Shown piece by piece: positions 60,401-64,000 of a stretch of 64,000 bases of DNA. The position numbers and the translations under genes were made by a program. This DNA is from Paraburkholderia panacisoli. Lineage in GTDB: Bacteria > Pseudomonadota > Gammaproteobacteria > Burkholderiales > Burkholderiaceae. The notes beneath the pieces are model-generated. The model did not search any database. It was given only the letters and a program-made list of their open reading frames with translations, and was not told where the DNA came from. The first letter of the stretch is position 1. Each line of letters starts with the position of its first letter. The stretch covers positions 1-64,000 of the forward strand of contig NZ_VTUZ01000040.1 of NCBI RefSeq assembly GCF_008369935.1. The letters run 5' to 3'.

Positions 60401-60817
60401 ACGGGCAATCTTGGCCTCGACGGTGCGGGGTTCGATTTTCCGAGCAATGGCAGCGGCACGCCCGACAGTCGCGCGACCGCCCGCACGACCGCGACGCTCC
60501 TGAGCGCGATGAGCCGCCTGCCGATCTATACAGCGTATCTGAACGCCCTGCCGATTCTCGGCGTCGACGGCTCTCTCGCGGCCATCGACAAGAATGTAGA
60601 GGGCAAGGAGCACATCTTCGTCAAGAGCGGCGCGACCGTTTCCAACGGCCAGATGATCGCGATGAACATGGCGGGCTACATCGATGCCAAAAGTGGACGC
60701 CACCTCGCGTATGCGCTCTTCGTCAACAATGCCGGCCCCGTCACCGCGCTCACCGACACGCTCGACGTCTTCGACGACGAAGCGCAGATACTCGGCATCG
60801 TCTATTCGAAATACTGA
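60401..60817 (+). pseudogene. C-terminal fragment of a DacB/PBP4-like peptidase
   Basis: From about 60401 the plus strand reads TGNLGLDGAGFDFPSNGSG, then RATARTTATLLSAMSRLPIYTAYLNALPILGVDGSLAAIDKNVEGKEHIFVKSGATVSNG and AGYIDAKSGRHLAYALFVNNAGPV. It matches the C-terminal third of the intact peptidase next door (ALGVDGSLTTITNFEADA, GQVHAKTGTYVG, GYIDAKSGRRIAFFLTVNN). The active-site KTG is KSG here and the catalytic Ser region is missing. It is a convergent, truncated paralogue. Confidence 0.75.
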
Positions 60818-60826
60818 GCGGCGACG

Positions 60827-62464
60827 TTATTGCAGCTTCCAGAGCATCGCCGCAATCGTGCCTTCGTCCTGGAAGGCGGTCAGCACGTCAGGGATACCCG
60901 TGATCGGGACATTGTTCACCGTCAGAAAGAACGCGATCCGGCGGCCGCTCTTCGCGTCGATATAGCCGGCGAGCGCTTGCCCTTTCAGGATCGGCGTTGT
61001 CGGCGCGGACGCATTCACTCCGACGTAGGTGCCCGTCTTCGCATGCACCTGGCCTTTCGCGCCCGCCAGCGTCGCGTCGGCTTCGAAATTCGTGATCGTC
61101 GTGAGCGATCCATCGACACCCAAGGCGGGCATCGAATCGACATACGTCGCAAAGTCCGGCTTCGAGCGCATGCCGCGCAGCATTCCAATGACAGCCGCGC
61201 CATTCGCGGTCGTGTCGCCGCCGCCGCTTCCATCGATGAAGTGATACTGGCTCGGCGAAATGTTGAACGTCGACGACAGCTCACTCTGTTCCGCTGTGAG
61301 CGAGGCACTCATCGTCGTCGACCCATTCTTCGCGAGACCGAACAGCATCAGGCTCACGTCGGCGCCGATGTTGTAGCTGACTTTATTCACGTACCGAACG
61401 TCCTGCCCGAACGGTGCGGACGTGAGTTGCGCCACCTGCTGCGCGCTCGAATACGAGCCTTGCGCGGGCAGCAACTGCACGGGGTTGGCCGCGACGGGCG
61501 CCGCCGTCACCGTCACCCCCGCGCGCGCCAGCGCCTCGATGAATACCGTGCGCGCGTAGTTGGACGGCTCGGTCACGCGGAACGTACGGACAAGCGGATA
61601 CGCATTGGTCAGAATGGGCACGAGACCCGCCGGCACGTTGCCGCTCACATTGCCCACACAATTCGGCACCCCGATGCACAGCGGCGGCTCCGGATTGAGC
61701 TCGATGTCCAGCGCCGACGTCGCACTGCCCGTCGTCAGAGTCGATTGCACGGCGAACGCCGCCGACTTCGGACGCCAGTCGAATGGAACCGCCGAGCCTT
61801 CCGCGCTCTGATTGAGCGTGACATCGACCAGATCGTCGTTGACGAAGATCGGCCGCACGTCGAACTCGCCGCGAAAGTCGAACGGTTCAAAAAGACGGTC
61901 GTCGATCGCGACATCGCCGTTGATCGTCTTGATGCCCGCAGCGGCCACCTGCGCCGCAAGGGCGTTGTACCCGGCGAGCGGGTCGGGTGTGGACAGCCCC
62001 GCATTGCCTAACGAGTTGGCTTCGTTGTGATCGAAGTTGGTGAGCGCGATCGTGCCGTCGGGATTGGCACGGCCGCCCATCGTCAGATCGCCGCTTGCAA
62101 CCAGAATCAGATTGCCGTTGAGTGTGCCGCCGCTTGCGTCGACTGTGCCCTGCCGGTAGACCGGCGTGACGAACTGGTGCTGTGCGCCGAGCGCATTGAG
62201 CGCGTTGCCGGTGGAAAAGACCTTGCGCACCGAAGCAATGAACAGCTGTGCGCTGGAGTTGAGATCGTAGATCACGCGCCCGGAGTCGAGATCGACCACC
62301 TGCATCGACCAGGTCGCATTTTTATAGGCAGGCTTTTGCATCACCTGCATGATCGAATCGGGGACCGCCGTATCCGAATTGACCGACCCGCCGCACGACA
62401 CCAGCAGAACTGCAGTTGCAATCACGGCCCAGCGTTTGCACTGCCGGTTAGTTGTCGCGTTCAT
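60827..62464 (-). CDS. dacB: D-Ala-D-Ala carboxypeptidase/endopeptidase, PBP4 (DacB) family, lipoprotein
   Basis: A 545-residue class C low-molecular-mass penicillin-binding protein. The signal sequence ends in the lipobox LVSC at 21-24, so it is predicted to be a lipoprotein. Active-site motifs are SVRK (Ser78, Lys81), SYN in KVSYNIGADVSL, and KTG in HAKTGTYVG, which is complete. An insert of about 190 residues between SxxK and SxN is typical of PBP4 rather than PBP5. It trims and hydrolyses peptidoglycan cross-links in the periplasm. The gene is close behind the serine hydrolase in the same direction (stop-to-start 48 nt), which argues for an operon. Confidence 0.93.
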   Translation of the reverse strand: MNATTNRQCKRWAVIATAVLLVSCGGSVNSDTAVPDSIMQVMQKPAYKNATWSMQVVDLDSGRVIYDLNSSAQLFIASVRKVFSTGNALNALGAQHQFVTPVYRQGTVDASGGTLNGNLILVASGDLTMGGRANPDGTIALTNFDHNEANSLGNAGLSTPDPLAGYNALAAQVAAAGIKTINGDVAIDDRLFEPFDFRGEFDVRPIFVNDDLVDVTLNQSAEGSAVPFDWRPKSAAFAVQSTLTTGSATSALDIELNPEPPLCIGVPNCVGNVSGNVPAGLVPILTNAYPLVRTFRVTEPSNYARTVFIEALARAGVTVTAAPVAANPVQLLPAQGSYSSAQQVAQLTSAPFGQDVRYVNKVSYNIGADVSLMLFGLAKNGSTTMSASLTAEQSELSSTFNISPSQYHFIDGSGGGDTTANGAAVIGMLRGMRSKPDFATYVDSMPALGVDGSLTTITNFEADATLAGAKGQVHAKTGTYVGVNASAPTTPILKGQALAGYIDAKSGRRIAFFLTVNNVPITGIPDVLTAFQDEGTIAAMLWKLQ

Positions 62465-62512
62465 CGCAGGTCTCCAGACTCGATTTATCTTTTGAGTTTC
62501 GACAAGCGCAGA

Positions 62513-63727
62513 TCAAGGCCTACCCTCGTCCGGCACTTCTGCAACCTTGCTCAGCTCTCCCATCAGAATTTGCGCGATCGAATTGGCGGGCGCGCGTCCA
62601 TCGGGCGATTGGGCGCTCGTAGCCCATGTGACGATGGTCGTTTGCGTCATCGGATCGTATCCCATGAACGTATTAAAGCCGGGAATCTCGCCGGTGTGCC
62701 CATAGAACGTGCCGAACCTCGCGAGGCCGAGGCAGTAACTCGCAGAGTTCGGATCCGACGGCACGACCGGCGTGCAACTGGCCAGCCGCTTCGCCTGCAA
62801 ATCGGCATTCAGATAGCCGCCGCCGACCATCCGCTGGACGTATGCGGCCAGCTCCTTCACAGTCGATATGCCGGAGCCGGCCGTCCAGGCCCACGACGTG
62901 CTCACGCCAGTCACATCAGTTGGCTGCAGCGTGCCGTTCTTCGCGGCCGCCTGGCGCTCGGGGGACAGCGCCTCGCTCGTGGCCGTCTCGGCATTCGTGC
63001 CCCACTGGTAGCCGTGCGGCGCGGGCGCCGGCAGCGACGTATCGTTCTGCGACGGCAGGAAGGTATCGATTAGACCGAGCGGCGCGAAGAGGCGCGCTTT
63101 CATCGCGTCGGCGGCGCTTATTCCCGTAAGTTGCTCGATGATGAACCCGAGCAGCACTGTATTCGTGTTCGAGTAGCCAAAGGCAGTGCCCGGCGCAAAA
63201 TCCTCCGGCTGGCTAAACCCGATGTCCAGCAATTCGCCAGTGGTCCACACTTTGTTCGGCTGCGCATCGAGCGTCTGATTGAAGGCGAGATCCCTCGTGT
63301 AGTTGTAAAGGCCGCCTCGCATCGACAGGAGTTGCTCGATCGTGATCGCGTCGCCGTTGGGCACGTTCGCGACGAACTTGCTGACAGGGTCACTCAGACT
63401 CAGCTTGCCCTCCTGCACCAGTTGCAGAATCACGGTGCCTGTCCAGGTCTTGGTCACGCTGCCGACGCGAAAGTGCGCGTCTGTGGGAATCCGCGTGTTG
63501 GTGCCTCGGATCGCGGTGCCGAACGATTCGAGCCAGTTGCCGCTGGGTGATTGCACGTACACGACGGCGCCGGCCGTCAGCGTGTCCGTGAGCAGTTGAT
63601 TGATCTGTGGGCGAGCCGCCGTGGCATAGCCCGGCTCGGTGGACAACTGGTCGCCGCCGCACCCGGAAAGAGTGAGTCCGATGATCAGTGCGAGGGCATA
63701 TACGCAGATTGCGAACGCAGGCTTCAT
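62513..63727 (-). CDS. Class C beta-lactamase-like serine hydrolase, lipoprotein
   Basis: A 404-residue serine hydrolase. The N-terminus has the lipobox LSGC at 20-23. The SxxK motif is Ser91-Val-Thr-Lys94 in VGSVTKTWTGTVILQLVQEG, YSN lies in GTAFGYSNTNTVLLGFIIEQ, and the third motif is HTG in FYGHTGEIPGF. It belongs to the beta-lactamase/D-Ala carboxypeptidase/esterase family; true lactam hydrolysis cannot be deduced. It stands upstream of dacB in the same direction, suggesting a peptidoglycan-related pair. The ATG is at 63727. Confidence 0.92.
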   Translation of the reverse strand: MKPAFAICVYALALIIGLTLSGCGGDQLSTEPGYATAARPQINQLLTDTLTAGAVVYVQSPSGNWLESFGTAIRGTNTRIPTDAHFRVGSVTKTWTGTVILQLVQEGKLSLSDPVSKFVANVPNGDAITIEQLLSMRGGLYNYTRDLAFNQTLDAQPNKVWTTGELLDIGFSQPEDFAPGTAFGYSNTNTVLLGFIIEQLTGISAADAMKARLFAPLGLIDTFLPSQNDTSLPAPAPHGYQWGTNAETATSEALSPERQAAAKNGTLQPTDVTGVSTSWAWTAGSGISTVKELAAYVQRMVGGGYLNADLQAKRLASCTPVVPSDPNSASYCLGLARFGTFYGHTGEIPGFNTFMGYDPMTQTTIVTWATSAQSPDGRAPANSIAQILMGELSKVAEVPDEGRP

Positions 63728-64000
63728 TTATGAAAACAGCGGGAGATAGCCATTTGATTTCTCCGTTTCGACCGTGCCGCAATGCCTGCCTCTGTTCGAC
63801 AAGCGCGTCGATTCGCCGACGCGACTCGACCCCGACAAAACCACATAGCGATGCAGTGCCTAGTGGCAGAGCAGCGGCTTTACCCGCTTTCAGTTCCTCG
63901 CTAAGCAACTATAGGATGTAGTTCGCGTGTATGAATGCAATTGATGCAAACATTGCAATTCGGGAAAGGAAATTTGACCGAAAAAGGCGATACAAGTCGC
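63728..64000. other. Right-edge non-coding DNA
   Basis: About 270 nt with no supported gene. It should hold the promoter of the serine hydrolase/dacB operon on the minus strand. The AT-rich final 80 nt may be the start of another promoter region. Confidence 0.4.

Overview
The window looks like a chromosome or megaplasmid segment from a Burkholderiaceae betaproteobacterium of the Paraburkholderia/Caballeronia/Burkholderia type. This rests on high GC, many LysR regulators, a GNG-porin-like outer-membrane porin, two tandem short secreted proteins of the DUF4148 type common in that family, and promoter and gene arrangements typical of it. No rRNA, tRNA, replication gene or CRISPR array was recognised. 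The region is accessory and metabolic, and it carries many scars: truncated or frameshifted genes and one clipped IS6-type transposase.

Layout. 0.2-4.0 kb: a minus-strand redox/electrophile operon (SDR, glutathione transferase, SnoaL-like protein, WrbA quinone reductase) divergent from a LysR gene. 4.0-5.5 kb: decayed DNA with a methyltransferase stub. 5.5-9.7 kb: an exported isoaspartate methyltransferase, a large polytopic spermidine-synthase-like protein and dodecin. 10.5-16.4 kb: a VOC protein, a split MacAB-like efflux operon (adaptor, ATPase, two permeases) and a lone receiver-domain protein. 16.9-19.8 kb: IS6 stub, LysR, NADP-binding oxidoreductase, porin scrap and AzoR. 19.9-29.4 kb: a second redox block (LysR, Tat-exported GMC oxidoreductase, aldehyde dehydrogenase, SnoaL-like protein, pirin, aldo/keto reductase, quinone-reductase-like enzyme, SDR, DoxX). 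Two of its divergent promoters share a 47-bp near-identical element. 29.4-30.3 kb: remnants of a divergent pirin/LysR pair.

30.3-48.4 kb is an aromatic catabolic island: Dabb protein, LysR, intradiol (hydroxyquinol-type) dioxygenase, maleylacetate reductase, TetR, TfdB-like flavin monooxygenase, acyl-CoA ligase, crotonase, CocE-like hydrolase, AAHS transporter, a frameshifted second crotonase, a second TetR, a porin and an ACMSD/resorcylate-decarboxylase-like amidohydrolase. The likely logic is entry through the porin and transporter, ester cleavage, CoA activation or decarboxylation, hydroxylation to hydroxyquinol, ring cleavage to maleylacetate and reduction to 3-oxoadipate. A family of palindromic TetR-like operators lies in front of six of the transcription units, and a separate 17-bp palindrome pairs the dioxygenase promoter with the Dabb promoter.

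48.6-56.1 kb is one minus-strand unit divergent from an AraC regulator: acyl-CoA ligase, a six-copy 49-bp hairpin repeat, beta-carbonic anhydrase, HMG-CoA lyase, biotin synthase, and a P450 that overlaps bioB by 4 nt. It resembles the auxiliary part of a leucine/isovalerate degradation locus, but the dehydrogenase and methylcrotonyl-CoA carboxylase genes are absent. 56.6-60.0 kb holds two DUF4148 genes, small proteins, pseudogenes, two hairpin terminators and a CBS-domain protein. 60.4-63.7 kb holds a PBP4-type peptidase, a fragment of its paralogue and a class C beta-lactamase-like lipoprotein.

Functions are assigned from recalled family motifs without database searches. Start codons were chosen from visible Shine-Dalgarno sequences and often differ from the longest open frame.
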